A DNA stretch of 64,000 bases from contig NC_007575.1 in NCBI RefSeq assembly GCF_000012965.1, forward strand, positions 248,001 through 312,000. The letters are read 5' to 3'. This stretch comes from Sulfurimonas denitrificans DSM 1251 (lineage in GTDB: Bacteria; Campylobacterota; Campylobacteria; Campylobacterales; Sulfurimonadaceae). The stretch's first letter is position 1, and each line of letters begins with the position of its first letter. Shown one piece after another: positions 36,681 through 46,403 of this stretch. A program made the position numbers and the translations under genes. The notes beneath the pieces were generated by a model, which had not been told where the DNA came from, did not search any database, and saw only the letters and a program-made list of their open reading frames with translations.

Positions 36681-39600
36681 TTATTCAAAAGTTTTAAATA
36701 TTTTGCTTCTTTTATTATAGTTTTTATATCCATGTAAAAAATTATATGTTACAGGAAGATAAAATAGGTTTAGTATCGTTCCCCATAATAGCCCAAAACC
36801 CATGGCTACTGCTAAGGGTTGAAATGTCACAGCTTCTGCTGTTGCGAAAAAGATTAATGAACAAAGACCTACAATTGTAGTTACAGATGTAAGTATAATA
36901 GGTCTAAATCTCTTTGGAGCGAGAATAAATATCTCCTCTTTTGTTTTTGCACGTTTTATTGTTGCCATCATAAGAATTCCATCATTAACAATAACACCAG
37001 CGAGTCCCAATGCCCCAATAAGAGAGGGTAGTGAGATATTTAAACCCATGATAAAGTGACCTATATATACACCAAGAATAGAAAAAGGGATAACCGACAT
37101 AACTATCAACGTCTCTCTAAGAGAGTTGAAAAGGTACAAGATTGAGATGAATATAAGAATAATAGCAAGAATAGAAGCCAATATCATTTCAGTTTGCATG
37201 GTCTCTTTTTGCTCTTTTTCTCCCTTGAATTTTAATCTGATATCTTGCGTATTTTTGAGTTTATCTATGAGTGGGTTCATCATTTGCAATACCTCAGTTG
37301 CTGTTATAATTGAGGGGTCCACATTTGCAAAAACATAAAAGTTGGTTTCGCCGTCATCTTTAACTAAATTTTCTAGAGATTCAACTTTTTCAAATTCACA
37401 AATATCTTTTAGTTTTACATGTCCTCTATTTTTTATCGGTATTTCAAGTTCTGCAAAACTCTCTAAGTCATCTTTAATATAGAAAGATTTTACTTTTATA
37501 TCCAAAAGCTCTTTTCCATCAAATATCGTCCCAACCTTTCTTGAGAGAAAAAGTCCTGAGATATAGGTGCCAAGATATTTTTCTGTGATGCCAAGTTCTT
37601 CTGCATAACTGTTTAGTTTTAGTTTTATCTCCTGTGTTCCAACTTTAACATCATCACCAAAGTATTTTATGCCATCAATTTTAGAAAAACCATCTTCTAT
37701 CTCTCTTATGGCACTTAGAGCCTTTTTATAATCATCACTAATAACACCTATGCGAATATCAGCTTTTGTTTGCCCCATGCTGTTTTCCACAACCATTAAA
37801 TTGTTTAGATTAAATCTCTCTTGATAATCTTGTTCTTTTAACCACTCTCTGATATCTTTTGAAATATCTTGTGAAGATTTGTCTCGTATTCTATCTTTGG
37901 AGTCGTAATAAAAGCTTAAATATGGCGTTATATACTTATCTACAAAGTTTTCAGGCTTCATATTATGGAGTTCTATAGAGATGTATCCTACATACGGGTA
38001 AATCTCTGTAGTGCCTGTTGCGCTCCTTCTGTATCCTGCTGTAGAGCTTACATGTTTTACAAAAAACCTATCTTTTTCTTTTAAAATATTCTTTTCTAAA
38101 GTTTGCACAATCTCTAGTGACTGCTCAAGGGTTGTAGTGGGTTTTGCTTTAAAGGTAATATTTATAGAGGAAGTATCAAAAGGCTGAAACATTTGAAATT
38201 TTGAATGCTTTACTCCATAATAAATGAGGGCGGGTACTATTATTAAAAATATAAGTAAAAAACTTTTTTGGTATCCAACTAGCTTTTTTAGGGCTCTTAA
38301 ATAGAGCAAATTAATCTTTTCCCAAGACATAGTTTTTGAATTTGAAGAGAGAGTATGAGCCGCATGTATAGGTAAAAAAATAAAAGATTCAATGAGTGAA
38401 GCAATTACAAGTGCAGAAAAGGCAATAGGTATAAGCTGTATAATCTCACCGAGTTTTCCGCTTAGCATCAAAAGAGGTATAAAAGAGAAAAGAGTAGTTA
38501 AAGAAGCTATAGTTACAGCCTTTGCAACCTCTTGTGTTCCAAGCAATGCCGCCTCTTTTGCGGAGTAACCTTTTTCTATATATTGTTGAATATTTTCACT
38601 TACAACAATGGCGTCATCAACAAGAATACCAATGGCAATAAGCACTCCTATCAATGAATTTACATTTATACTGTATGCTGTAAAGTAGAAGTAAATTGCG
38701 CCCATTACAAAAGATGTAGGAATACCAAGTGCAATGATGAGCGCTATGCGTATATTGATTAGAACAGCAGTTAAGAGTGTTATAAGTATCAAACCAAAAA
38801 GTATATTAGAAATAACAATATTTAGTCTATCTCTTATAACTATTGAATTATCCATTCTTATATTAAAATCAACATCATCAACACTCATCTCTGAGATGAG
38901 TTTTTTGACATCATCGGCTATTCTTATTGCATCGCCTTTAGGGTTTTGAGAGATAGCTAGAGTGATTGAGTCTTCTCCATTCATGCTCGCAAGCGTTGAG
39001 GAGTCTTCATATTTTTTCTCTATTTTTGCTATATCTTTTAAGACTATTTGCTGATCATTTATATTTATGATGGTATTTTCCAGCTCACAAGAGAGTTTTT
39101 TGTCATTTTGTGTAGAGATATAGTACTGCTCTTTGACGTTATCTATCTTTCCAAGAGGAAATATATAGGAGAGCTCAGAAAATACTCTGAGTATCTCATC
39201 CAAAGAGAGATTATACGCATTTACTTTTTTTTCATCTATCAAAACTTCATAAAAAAGATCAGAATCTCCAAATATAGTCACATCTGATATGTCTTTAACA
39301 GAGAGCAGATTACTTTTTAGTTTTTTAGATAAGAGTTTTAGTTTGTCTCTAGAGATTTTAGAAGAGATAATTGATACATGCATTATGCTTCTTGAGTGTG
39401 CTACTCCTCGGATAACAGGGTCATCCATGTCACTTGGAAGATTTGGTTTTATTAGTGCTATTGCATCCTCTGCATCTCTTATTATTGTGGCTTTGTCCAC
39501 TCTTTTATCAAACTCTAATACTATAGTAAATCTACCTGGCGATACAACGGATGTTACGCTATCTACACCGACAATATTTTTAACTTCATCCTCTATCTCT

Positions 39601-39800
39601 TGCACTGCCATTTTGTTTAAAATATCTACAGAAGCACCTGCATAAGAACCATGTATTGTCACAGAGTTAGGTTCAATAGAAGGTGATATCTCTTTTGGTA
39701 TTTGAGAATAAGCATAGATTCCAGCTGCAAATAGTAAAAAAAAGAGAGTATAGTTGATCTTATAATTCTCAATAAAAAATTTTAGGACTCTCTCAAACAT
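36681..39800 (-). CDS. RND-family efflux transporter permease
   Basis: 1,039 residues, standard RND length, with twelve expected membrane segments and two large periplasmic loops (PKEISPSIEPNSVTIHGSYAGAS starts the first porter domain). The proton-relay motif GILVDDAIVVSENI and the second-half counterpart GLAGVIVNDGILMM are visible. No membrane-fusion or TolC-like gene is adjacent, so it must borrow partners or act alone. It is the last gene of the long leftward TonB/iron-sulfur unit, 100 bp after tonB; membership in that operon is likely but not certain. Substrate unknown. Confidence 0.85.
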   Translation of the reverse strand: MFERVLKFFIENYKINYTLFFLLFAAGIYAYSQIPKEISPSIEPNSVTIHGSYAGASVDILNKMAVQEIEDEVKNIVGVDSVTSVVSPGRFTIVLEFDKRVDKATIIRDAEDAIALIKPNLPSDMDDPVIRGVAHSRSIMHVSIISSKISRDKLKLLSKKLKSNLLSVKDISDVTIFGDSDLFYEVLIDEKKVNAYNLSLDEILRVFSELSYIFPLGKIDNVKEQYYISTQNDKKLSCELENTIININDQQIVLKDIAKIEKKYEDSSTLASMNGEDSITLAISQNPKGDAIRIADDVKKLISEMSVDDVDFNIRMDNSIVIRDRLNIVISNILFGLILITLLTAVLINIRIALIIALGIPTSFVMGAIYFYFTAYSINVNSLIGVLIAIGILVDDAIVVSENIQQYIEKGYSAKEAALLGTQEVAKAVTIASLTTLFSFIPLLMLSGKLGEIIQLIPIAFSALVIASLIESFIFLPIHAAHTLSSNSKTMSWEKINLLYLRALKKLVGYQKSFLLIFLIIVPALIYYGVKHSKFQMFQPFDTSSINITFKAKPTTTLEQSLEIVQTLEKNILKEKDRFFVKHVSSTAGYRRSATGTTEIYPYVGYISIELHNMKPENFVDKYITPYLSFYYDSKDRIRDKSSQDISKDIREWLKEQDYQERFNLNNLMVVENSMGQTKADIRIGVISDDYKKALSAIREIEDGFSKIDGIKYFGDDVKVGTQEIKLKLNSYAEELGITEKYLGTYISGLFLSRKVGTIFDGKELLDIKVKSFYIKDDLESFAELEIPIKNRGHVKLKDICEFEKVESLENLVKDDGETNFYVFANVDPSIITATEVLQMMNPLIDKLKNTQDIRLKFKGEKEQKETMQTEMILASILAIILIFISILYLFNSLRETLIVMSVIPFSILGVYIGHFIMGLNISLPSLIGALGLAGVIVNDGILMMATIKRAKTKEEIFILAPKRFRPIILTSVTTIVGLCSLIFFATAEAVTFQPLAVAMGFGLLWGTILNLFYLPVTYNFLHGYKNYNKRSKIFKTFE

Positions 39801-39900
39801 ATATTAATTTACCTATCTTCATGTTTATGGGGTTTATACTCATTGTGCTAGCCGTTATACCCTCTCTTAAAAATGCTCATTCAGCCAATAAATCCAATTC

Positions 39901-40602
39901 TTACTTTAGTATGTACGCAATCTTAATTTTAAACTTTTTAGGAAAATCAAAGAGAGTTTTGTCTATTTCCATAGGAAAGCTGTTTTCTATCGCCTGTGTA
40001 GCTGATTTTTCAAAAATATTATGACCTGAGATTACCTTTATGTAATCTACATTTCCATCTATAAGTATCATAAATTCTACTTCAACACTATCTTGAATGG
40101 CTCTTCTTCTAGCAGCTATAGGGTATGATTTATTATCATTTATTCGTTTTATTAGATTATTGATAAAGATTTCTCTATCTCTCTCTTTTGTATCATTTTC
40201 AACTACTTTTTCTATGTTTGAAGTTGCTTTTTTATTCTCTTTTTCTACTTGGGGTTGAGGTTGTTCATTTGTAACTTCTGGAATTGATTCTGTTTTTAGA
40301 GGCTCAGTAATAGGCTCTTTTTGAACAACAGCTTCTCTCTTAATAGGTTTTTGCAAAGGCTTTTTCTCAATAGGTTTAGGGAGTGGTTTTGGCTCTTGTG
40401 GTTTTTCTATCTTCTGCTTTTGTGGTGTCTCCTCTTGAATCTCTTTAGGTTGAGCAATTACACAAATATTTACTTTTTGAATATTTTCAATCTTGCATTT
40501 TTCATGAGTATCTTCTTTAATTATAAAAAGATAAATAAGTGATGCTCCTACAAGTGTGTAAGATATAGCACTGATAATAAATGAGGATACGTATCTGTTC
40601 AT
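39901..40602 (-). CDS. tonB: TonB energy-transducing protein
   Basis: About 233 residues from ATG 40602 (ATG 40626 is an alternative). One N-terminal helix (SFIISAISYTLVGASLIYLF), a Pro/Lys/Glu-rich periplasm-spanning rod (repeats such as KPLPKPIEKKPLQKPIKRE) and a TonB C-terminal domain (YPIAARRRAIQDSVEVEFMI). It couples the proton-motive force via ExbBD to the receptor at the start of the same operon, so this cluster has a dedicated TonB system. Confidence 0.88.
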   Translation of the reverse strand: MNRYVSSFIISAISYTLVGASLIYLFIIKEDTHEKCKIENIQKVNICVIAQPKEIQEETPQKQKIEKPQEPKPLPKPIEKKPLQKPIKREAVVQKEPITEPLKTESIPEVTNEQPQPQVEKENKKATSNIEKVVENDTKERDREIFINNLIKRINDNKSYPIAARRRAIQDSVEVEFMILIDGNVDYIKVISGHNIFEKSATQAIENSFPMEIDKTLFDFPKKFKIKIAYILK

Positions 40603-40603
40603 T

Positions 40604-41410
40604 TTAAATTTTATTCTCAAATTCATAAGACTCTAACGCTAAGATTGCCGCTCCATAGGATGTTGTTATCTGCGGAAATTCTGGGATAAATATTTTTTTG
40701 CCAAGCTCATTCTCAATAGCATTAACCAAGCCGCTATTTAACGCAGGTCCTCCATCAAAGTATATGCCCTCGTTTATGCCGACTCGCTTTAGAAGCTTTA
40801 TGATTCTTTTTGCTATGGAGTAGTGAACACCTGCTACGATATCCTCTACGCTATGGTCATTTCCCAATAGACCTATTATTTCAGACTCTGCAAATACAGC
40901 ACATGTACTATTTATTGCCAGTGGCGTACCTTGTGATTTGAAGTGATATTCACCTAATTCATCAACTTCAATCTCTAAATTCATAGCGACAACATCTAGG
41001 AATTTTCCTGTTCCTGCGGCACATCTATCATTCATGGCAAAATTTACCACATTCCCCTCATCATCCAAAGAGATGGCTTTTGAGTCTTGCCCGCCTATAT
41101 TTATTATAGTTTTGATATTGCATTTTCCATCAGCAGCAGCCATTGCGCCCATCGCATTTGCGGTAATTTCGCTTATATTCTCATCTGCCTCTTTAAAGAG
41201 TTTTCTTCCATAACCTGTGGCAACTCTATATACTAAATTTTTTTCATCAATATTTAGTTCATCTAACATCTCTTTTAGTGCTTGTTTGGCGTACTTGTAA
41301 AACATACTTCCGCTCGCACTAATTTTATGACCTACTAATTTTCTATTTTCATCAACTATAGCAATTTTAATTGCTGTTGAGCCTATATCAATCCCCGCAA
41401 AGTAGTTCAT
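40604..41410 (-). CDS. 2-hydroxyacyl-CoA dehydratase/double-cubane protein activator ATPase
   Basis: 268 residues of the BcrA/BadF/HgdC-type ASKHA ATPase family: phosphate loops FAGIDIGSTAIK and INIGGQDSK, and FDGGPALNSG. As a homodimer it holds a [4Fe-4S] cluster between subunits; the ligand cysteines lie in DRCAAGTGKFLD and NSTCAVFAES. Each ATP-driven cycle injects a low-potential electron into the partner protein, encoded immediately upstream (4-bp overlap). E. coli YjiL is a comparable protein. Confidence 0.88.
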   Translation of the reverse strand: MNYFAGIDIGSTAIKIAIVDENRKLVGHKISASGSMFYKYAKQALKEMLDELNIDEKNLVYRVATGYGRKLFKEADENISEITANAMGAMAAADGKCNIKTIINIGGQDSKAISLDDEGNVVNFAMNDRCAAGTGKFLDVVAMNLEIEVDELGEYHFKSQGTPLAINSTCAVFAESEIIGLLGNDHSVEDIVAGVHYSIAKRIIKLLKRVGINEGIYFDGGPALNSGLVNAIENELGKKIFIPEFPQITTSYGAAILALESYEFENKI

Positions 41411-42675
41411 TGTTGTCTCCTTTTTCTATTTTTTAGCGACTCTACAAACGCTTCAATTCTAGTTGTAAGTTGTCCAGACTGGCTTGGAGAGTAGTCGCTC
41501 TCAATGTAGAGTATCGGCACTCCAGCCTTTTGCATCGCTTCTAAGACAGAGCGCTGTTCCATCTCGTAAACTTGGCATCCTGCAAAGGCTTGATAAACTA
41601 CACCATCTGCTTTGTAATCTTTAACTAGATCTAAGATTCTTCTTTTTCTGTCATCATTTTTGGTAAAAATAGGGCAGGTGCAACCTTTTAGGTATCTGTC
41701 TGCGATAGAGTCAATCATATCGTTTATAAACCACTCATCAACACTTACCATGTCGTTAAACATTCTATTTGAAGAGCATGTTTCATCGGCTACAATTATG
41801 GCATCACAGAGTTCTATTAAGAGAGGAATTTTTAGATTTGGAAATATAGGCGGCGAACCTGTATAGACAATTCTAGGACTCATTTTTGATGCCGCATTTA
41901 CTTTGGCTTCTACCATCTCTTCACACTCCTCTAAAAGCTTTTTCATGGCATCTATCCAGCTGTCTATCTTGTCAAAAAAGAATGCGTTAGTAACTAAAAA
42001 CATATCTTTACCTAAAATAGGGGAGGCGGTATTTTTTCGTAAAATATTTAGTTTGTGGTATAGATGTTGAGCATAACCTATTTTTTGTATCGACTCTTTG
42101 AGTTTTTTCTTTGAGAGTTTTGTATTGAGATTTTCTGAGAGATCTTTTGTAAATTTTCTTACACTTCGTCTCCAATACTCTCTGCTCTCATGACTCTCTT
42201 TAGTTCGCGGAAACTCCATATCATAAACACTAAATCCCATACTCTCTATAATTGCACCCGATTTTGCTTTTTGATCACATGTAGTGGGAGATATTATAAC
42301 ATCGGGCTTATCAGAGAAGTTATTTGATACAAACTGCCCAACAGTAGCTTTTACTAAAGGGCATGATTTCGAGGGTAAAAAATCGCTTCCTATCTCATCA
42401 TCCGTATAAAAACCGTTGCAGAGTCTAAGCGGAACTGCGTCAAGTGCATAAATTATCTCGGAAGGAACTTGAATACACATTGTCCCGACTTTTGCTTTGT
42501 CGCTATGAAGAGACTCATGTTTGCAGTGTACTCTCTCATAGAGGTCGTAAAAATACTCCATTGCACGAGGAGGCTCTTTATAATCATGTTTTATTTTTTC
42601 CAGCACTGCGGATGCTTCCATCGCTTTATGGCGATTTAGTCTCTCTTTTGGTGTCTCAATTTTATGTTCAGTCAT
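41407..42675 (-). CDS. HgdB/BcrC-type iron-sulfur protein, probably double-cubane cluster protein
   Basis: 422 residues from ATG 42675, chosen because GGAG lies 8 bp upstream; it overlaps the preceding gene by 8 bp. A single 2-hydroxyacyl-CoA dehydratase-like subunit with six well-placed cysteines in two sets: RLCNGF, SKSCPLVKA, SPTTCDQK and DETCSSNR, CTCPIF, AGCQVYE. A lone subunit paired with one activator matches double-cubane [Fe8S9] cluster proteins, known from Carboxydothermus to do ATP-dependent reductions of small molecules, and E. coli YjiM. True dehydratases have two different subunits. The physiological substrate is unknown; the TonB and ferredoxin neighbours are unusual. Confidence 0.78.
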   Translation of the reverse strand: MTEHKIETPKERLNRHKAMEASAVLEKIKHDYKEPPRAMEYFYDLYERVHCKHESLHSDKAKVGTMCIQVPSEIIYALDAVPLRLCNGFYTDDEIGSDFLPSKSCPLVKATVGQFVSNNFSDKPDVIISPTTCDQKAKSGAIIESMGFSVYDMEFPRTKESHESREYWRRSVRKFTKDLSENLNTKLSKKKLKESIQKIGYAQHLYHKLNILRKNTASPILGKDMFLVTNAFFFDKIDSWIDAMKKLLEECEEMVEAKVNAASKMSPRIVYTGSPPIFPNLKIPLLIELCDAIIVADETCSSNRMFNDMVSVDEWFINDMIDSIADRYLKGCTCPIFTKNDDRKRRILDLVKDYKADGVVYQAFAGCQVYEMEQRSVLEAMQKAGVPILYIESDYSPSQSGQLTTRIEAFVESLKNRKRRQQ

Positions 42676-43648
42676 TTTTTTTCTCCAACCTATCCATCTC
42701 CATTCTTTTTGCAAAGCCGCCTTTTGTCGATGTGAAGAGTTTCATATTTAAAATATCTACATGCAGAGCGTCATCCTCAGGACATGCGGCTACACACTTC
42801 ATGCAAAAGATGCAGTCGTCTCTTAGGATGTTTGTACTTTTGACATCATCGGCGATATCTTTTATCTGCATATCGCAGACATTGTAGCAGTCACCGCATT
42901 TTGTGCATTTGTCGCCGTCTTTTTTCAGTTTTAAAAGTGCCGCATCGCTAAAAATATAGTGCATGGCACTCATAGGGCAGAAAAAGCAGAAAAATCTCTT
43001 TTTTATAAATGAGCCAACAACAAACAATCCTGTAAAAATAAGACCTAAAGAGGTTAGTATCATTGCTGTTTTTGTAGAAAAATCAAGACTCCACTGAGAG
43101 ACATCGCCAACAAAAAGAGGTGTTATCATTCTACCTGGGCAGATTTCACAAAATGCGGTTCTCCACTCCCCACCTAAAATCCCCATGCCCACGCCAATAG
43201 GTGCAAAAATCACCAAAGCAAGCATTAGATATTTTATTTTTTTGAGCTTATCAAACTGAGGCTGTGTATAGGTGCTAAATCTAATGCCCATCTTTTTTCT
43301 CAAACCAGTCAGCCAATCCTGCATAGTTCCAAGCGGGCATGCATAGCCGCACCACGCTTTATTAAAGACGATAAACCAGAGTAAAAAAGTTACAAAACCA
43401 ATCAAAACAGAGATACTTGCCACACTAAAGAGCACATCCAGAGGACGTGCAAGTTGATGTTGAAGCGGCAGAAAGTAACACATTCCGCCCACCTCTTTGT
43501 CATATCCGCAAGAAAATACAGGAATGCTATTTCCTAAGTTGATAGCAAAGTATCCGCCGTAAATAAAGAGCACAAAAAAGAAGAGCTGCAACCAAAAGCG
43601 AAATCTTCTGATATCTGCCTTATTTATAAAATCTTTAATTTTCTTCAT
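42668..43648 (-). CDS. NapH-like membrane polyferredoxin
   Basis: About 326 residues from ATG 43648, which has AGAGG 9 bp upstream and overlaps the previous gene by 14 bp. Several membrane helices with cytoplasmic cysteine clusters WCGYACPLG, FCEICPG and FFCFFCPMS, then two [4Fe-4S] ferredoxin motifs (CTKCGDCYNVCDM; CIFCMKCVAACP). NapH/NosR/CcoG-type proteins shuttle electrons between quinol and soluble partners. Here it probably delivers electrons toward the activator/double-cubane pair (inference). Confidence 0.85.
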   Translation of the reverse strand: MKKIKDFINKADIRRFRFWLQLFFFVLFIYGGYFAINLGNSIPVFSCGYDKEVGGMCYFLPLQHQLARPLDVLFSVASISVLIGFVTFLLWFIVFNKAWCGYACPLGTMQDWLTGLRKKMGIRFSTYTQPQFDKLKKIKYLMLALVIFAPIGVGMGILGGEWRTAFCEICPGRMITPLFVGDVSQWSLDFSTKTAMILTSLGLIFTGLFVVGSFIKKRFFCFFCPMSAMHYIFSDAALLKLKKDGDKCTKCGDCYNVCDMQIKDIADDVKSTNILRDDCIFCMKCVAACPEDDALHVDILNMKLFTSTKGGFAKRMEMDRLEKKND

Positions 43649-46391
43649 CAAAACGCACCTCTTTAAAGGGTTTTTCTCGTCTTGCTCTGTATAAGTAAAT
43701 TGCAAAGCCAGAAAGTATTATAGTTAGCATGGTCGCTGATAAACCATAAGCGTAAGAGCTATATTGTGAACTATTTGGATAGTAAAAAGAGGGATAAGTT
43801 GCGCTGTATCTTACTTTTTCGTACTTTGTGCCGTTAATGTCTCCCTGTGTATCTCTCATGTAAGATGCAGTTAACAAAAACTCGTTTTTATATCTCTTGT
43901 TAAATTCATTCCACGTAGGAAAATAGTCCTCTATTAGCGTAAAAGTTGCAACTCCATCTTTGTCAGTTTTGAGAGTTTTTGACCAGAGAGTTTTCGTACT
44001 TAGCGTTACATCTGCTCCCTCAATAGCCTCTCCATCAAGCAGAACTTGAACTCTTATGTTCTCGCCTGAGTAGAGATTGTGATAAAAAGTCTCATCATCT
44101 TCTCGTAACCTTAAAATATCAAAAGGGGTCTCTTTTATAGAGTGAGCCGACATTTTTTCTTTGTCGTAAATGGCATCGTTACTGTGGTTAAACCTCATAA
44201 TCTCATACTTTGCGGTCTTTACATGTAATGTGCCCTCATGAATTTTTTTATCTATATAAAAAAGGTTGTAGTAGCCATTGTTTGGCATTGCAAAACTAAC
44301 AGAGCTGCATCCCTCTTTCTTTGAAGCACTTATTTTTGTTTTGTTTAGGTCTGCATCAAGGAGATAAAGCTCAGCATCTATAACGCCCAAACAGCTCTTG
44401 TTGCCACTAGTATCTTCAAAAACTGGCCATATCTCTTTTGTTGGGATTCTGCTTCTTCCTCCGCCATGATTATGTTCATTGCCATGTTTTTTACCTGCAA
44501 AAGGGTTTGTATCTGAGATATATATGGTATCTTTTGGTGTTGCTATGTTTGAATTAGTGCTACTCTTTTCTTCAAAATCTTCTAACGCATTTTTATAGGC
44601 ATCTTCAAATGAAACTATCTCTCCGCCGTTTGCTTTTACAAAATTTATAGCATCTGTTTTATCACTAAAAGCGAACTTACTGCTCTTTGACATGATGCCC
44701 TTTATCTTGCTTCCTAAAACATAATACGCCTCTTTTGCATTTATGAATTTTAAGCTCTTAGCATCAACTGCTTGAAAATCTTTTAATTCTCTTTTATTAA
44801 TTGAGCACTCTTGCGCTAAACAGTGCATGGAGCAAAACTGTTTTATCTCATTATTAGCCTTAGCCGCGTGATTTACTTTATAGGAGTTTGTCAAACTCAT
44901 GTTACATGTAGCGCAGCTATTTTTCTCTTTTGCAGTTTGCAGCAGTATTGCTTTATCTGTGCTAACGCTTTGAAAAAGTTTTCCACCTCCGCCATGACTT
45001 TCATGAGTAGAAGTTGCTTTGCCGTAGGTTTTAAAGATATAACCCGTGTACATGTTAATGCCCAAAAAGAAGATAATTAAAGAAGCTGCAAAAGGAAAAG
45101 CAACTATTTTTCTTACTCTGCTTGCATCAAGAAGCTTTACTCTTTTGTAAAGAATGATTAAAGCCCAGACTATAGCAACCCATTTTAGTAAGCCAAACAT
45201 ATGCAACCAACCATCGCCTCTGTTTGCTAAAGGTGCAACATCAAGCGAGAATCCAAAACCATAAGCAAACCCCTCTACTATATGCTCATAACCTTTTAAA
45301 AAGAATGTTTCAAGTGAATGGGCAATCGAACCTAAAATAAACAGAGGAGCATAAGAGTAACCTAAATCGTAAAAAACAGTATTAAAATCTTTTTTGAGTA
45401 TTTTTGATGCAATAAACATCCCAATAACTGCGGCTAAAATAGTAAAGATAAGAGCATAAACAAATGCAAACAAGCCGATGGTGTCTATTGAGCCGAAATC
45501 TATGTAATTTTTAAGATACTCTGCAGTTTTTGCCCATATCATGTCTCCTGCCGCATTGCTTCTTCCGATGCCATGATGAAATGACATGGTAATAGATATG
45601 GAAGCTAGGATAAGAATAAATGCCCAAACTTCCGCATTTAAAACTTGAAACTTTGAAAACAGAGAAAAAGATGGTTTTTTAACTTTAAAACTAACAGCTT
45701 CACATGCACTGCTGCAATCCATACAAAGAGTACAATCCGTCATAGAGTTTCTGCTATCAAACGTAAAAGGTTTTAGGTTATATGGACATGCCGTCGCACA
45801 CTCAAAAGTTCTACAATCGTTACAAGCACTTTTGTATGTACCAAGCCATGTAAATGAGAGTTTTGAGTAGGCACGAGTTAGCGTTCCGACAGGGCAGATA
45901 TATTTACAGTAGCTCATATCTTTGTATATAAAATAGATTACAAACGCAATAATTGTCATTACAGTAAATAAAATTGCCGTACCTTGCGCGGTTCTAAAAA
46001 GATTAGGGAACATGTAATATACTCCCCACCATCCAAAAACAAGCAGCAATACACCTATATATCTATTTTGCATCCATTTTGGCATAGTTTTTTTAAGCCC
46101 GTATTTTGTGATATATTTTCCCATAAAGCCATGAGGGCAGATGCCACAAAATATTCGCCCAAAAGTCGGAAGCGACACAACCATAAACAAAGACCAAAAA
46201 ATACCCCAAAAAACAGCGGTTGTAAATGTATTATCTTTGAGTGTATGTGCAAAACCAAAATAAAGAGCATAGACAAAGAGCAGTGAGACTGCTATTTTTA
46301 ACGAGAGTAAAAACTTCTGATTTTTAAATAAAAACCCTAGTATAGGTTTAGCATAAATATCATTTTTATCCCGCTTTATAAAATTTACCAT
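43635..46391 (-). CDS. NosR/CcoG-like ferredoxin fused to NosL-like and Ig-like domains
   Basis: 918 residues. The N-terminal half (about 1-460) is a polytopic iron-sulfur protein with FCGICPHGF, YCKYICPVG, CNDCRTFECATACP and CTLCMDCSSACE. A histidine/glycine-rich link (HESHGGGG) leads into a NosL-like domain (about 480-610: CATCNMSL, FCSMHCLAQE, AINFVKANGGEIVSFEDA). A second His-rich segment (GNEHNHGGG) precedes a periplasmic beta domain resembling DUF4198/nickel-transport accessory proteins (GEAIEGADVTLSTKTLW), and one C-terminal helix. NosL domains bind copper; the whole fusion suggests metal handling linked to electron transfer. The composite architecture is not one I recognise. Confidence 0.8.
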   Translation of the reverse strand: MVNFIKRDKNDIYAKPILGFLFKNQKFLLSLKIAVSLLFVYALYFGFAHTLKDNTFTTAVFWGIFWSLFMVVSLPTFGRIFCGICPHGFMGKYITKYGLKKTMPKWMQNRYIGVLLLVFGWWGVYYMFPNLFRTAQGTAILFTVMTIIAFVIYFIYKDMSYCKYICPVGTLTRAYSKLSFTWLGTYKSACNDCRTFECATACPYNLKPFTFDSRNSMTDCTLCMDCSSACEAVSFKVKKPSFSLFSKFQVLNAEVWAFILILASISITMSFHHGIGRSNAAGDMIWAKTAEYLKNYIDFGSIDTIGLFAFVYALIFTILAAVIGMFIASKILKKDFNTVFYDLGYSYAPLFILGSIAHSLETFFLKGYEHIVEGFAYGFGFSLDVAPLANRGDGWLHMFGLLKWVAIVWALIILYKRVKLLDASRVRKIVAFPFAASLIIFFLGINMYTGYIFKTYGKATSTHESHGGGGKLFQSVSTDKAILLQTAKEKNSCATCNMSLTNSYKVNHAAKANNEIKQFCSMHCLAQECSINKRELKDFQAVDAKSLKFINAKEAYYVLGSKIKGIMSKSSKFAFSDKTDAINFVKANGGEIVSFEDAYKNALEDFEEKSSTNSNIATPKDTIYISDTNPFAGKKHGNEHNHGGGRSRIPTKEIWPVFEDTSGNKSCLGVIDAELYLLDADLNKTKISASKKEGCSSVSFAMPNNGYYNLFYIDKKIHEGTLHVKTAKYEIMRFNHSNDAIYDKEKMSAHSIKETPFDILRLREDDETFYHNLYSGENIRVQVLLDGEAIEGADVTLSTKTLWSKTLKTDKDGVATFTLIEDYFPTWNEFNKRYKNEFLLTASYMRDTQGDINGTKYEKVRYSATYPSFYYPNSSQYSSYAYGLSATMLTIILSGFAIYLYRARREKPFKEVRFDEEN

Positions 46392-46403
46392 TTTCGTCCT
46401 TCG

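Noticed and set aside
39801-39900. Remnant of a membrane-fusion protein gene between tonB and the RND gene
   Set aside because: The 100 bp translate only to short unrelated peptides in all minus-strand frames, with no recognisable HlyD-type sequence.
41407-42675. Assignment as a benzoyl-CoA reductase or 2-hydroxyglutaryl-CoA dehydratase
   Set aside because: Only one large subunit is present and no CoA-ester metabolism genes surround it; a double-cubane-type protein fits better.
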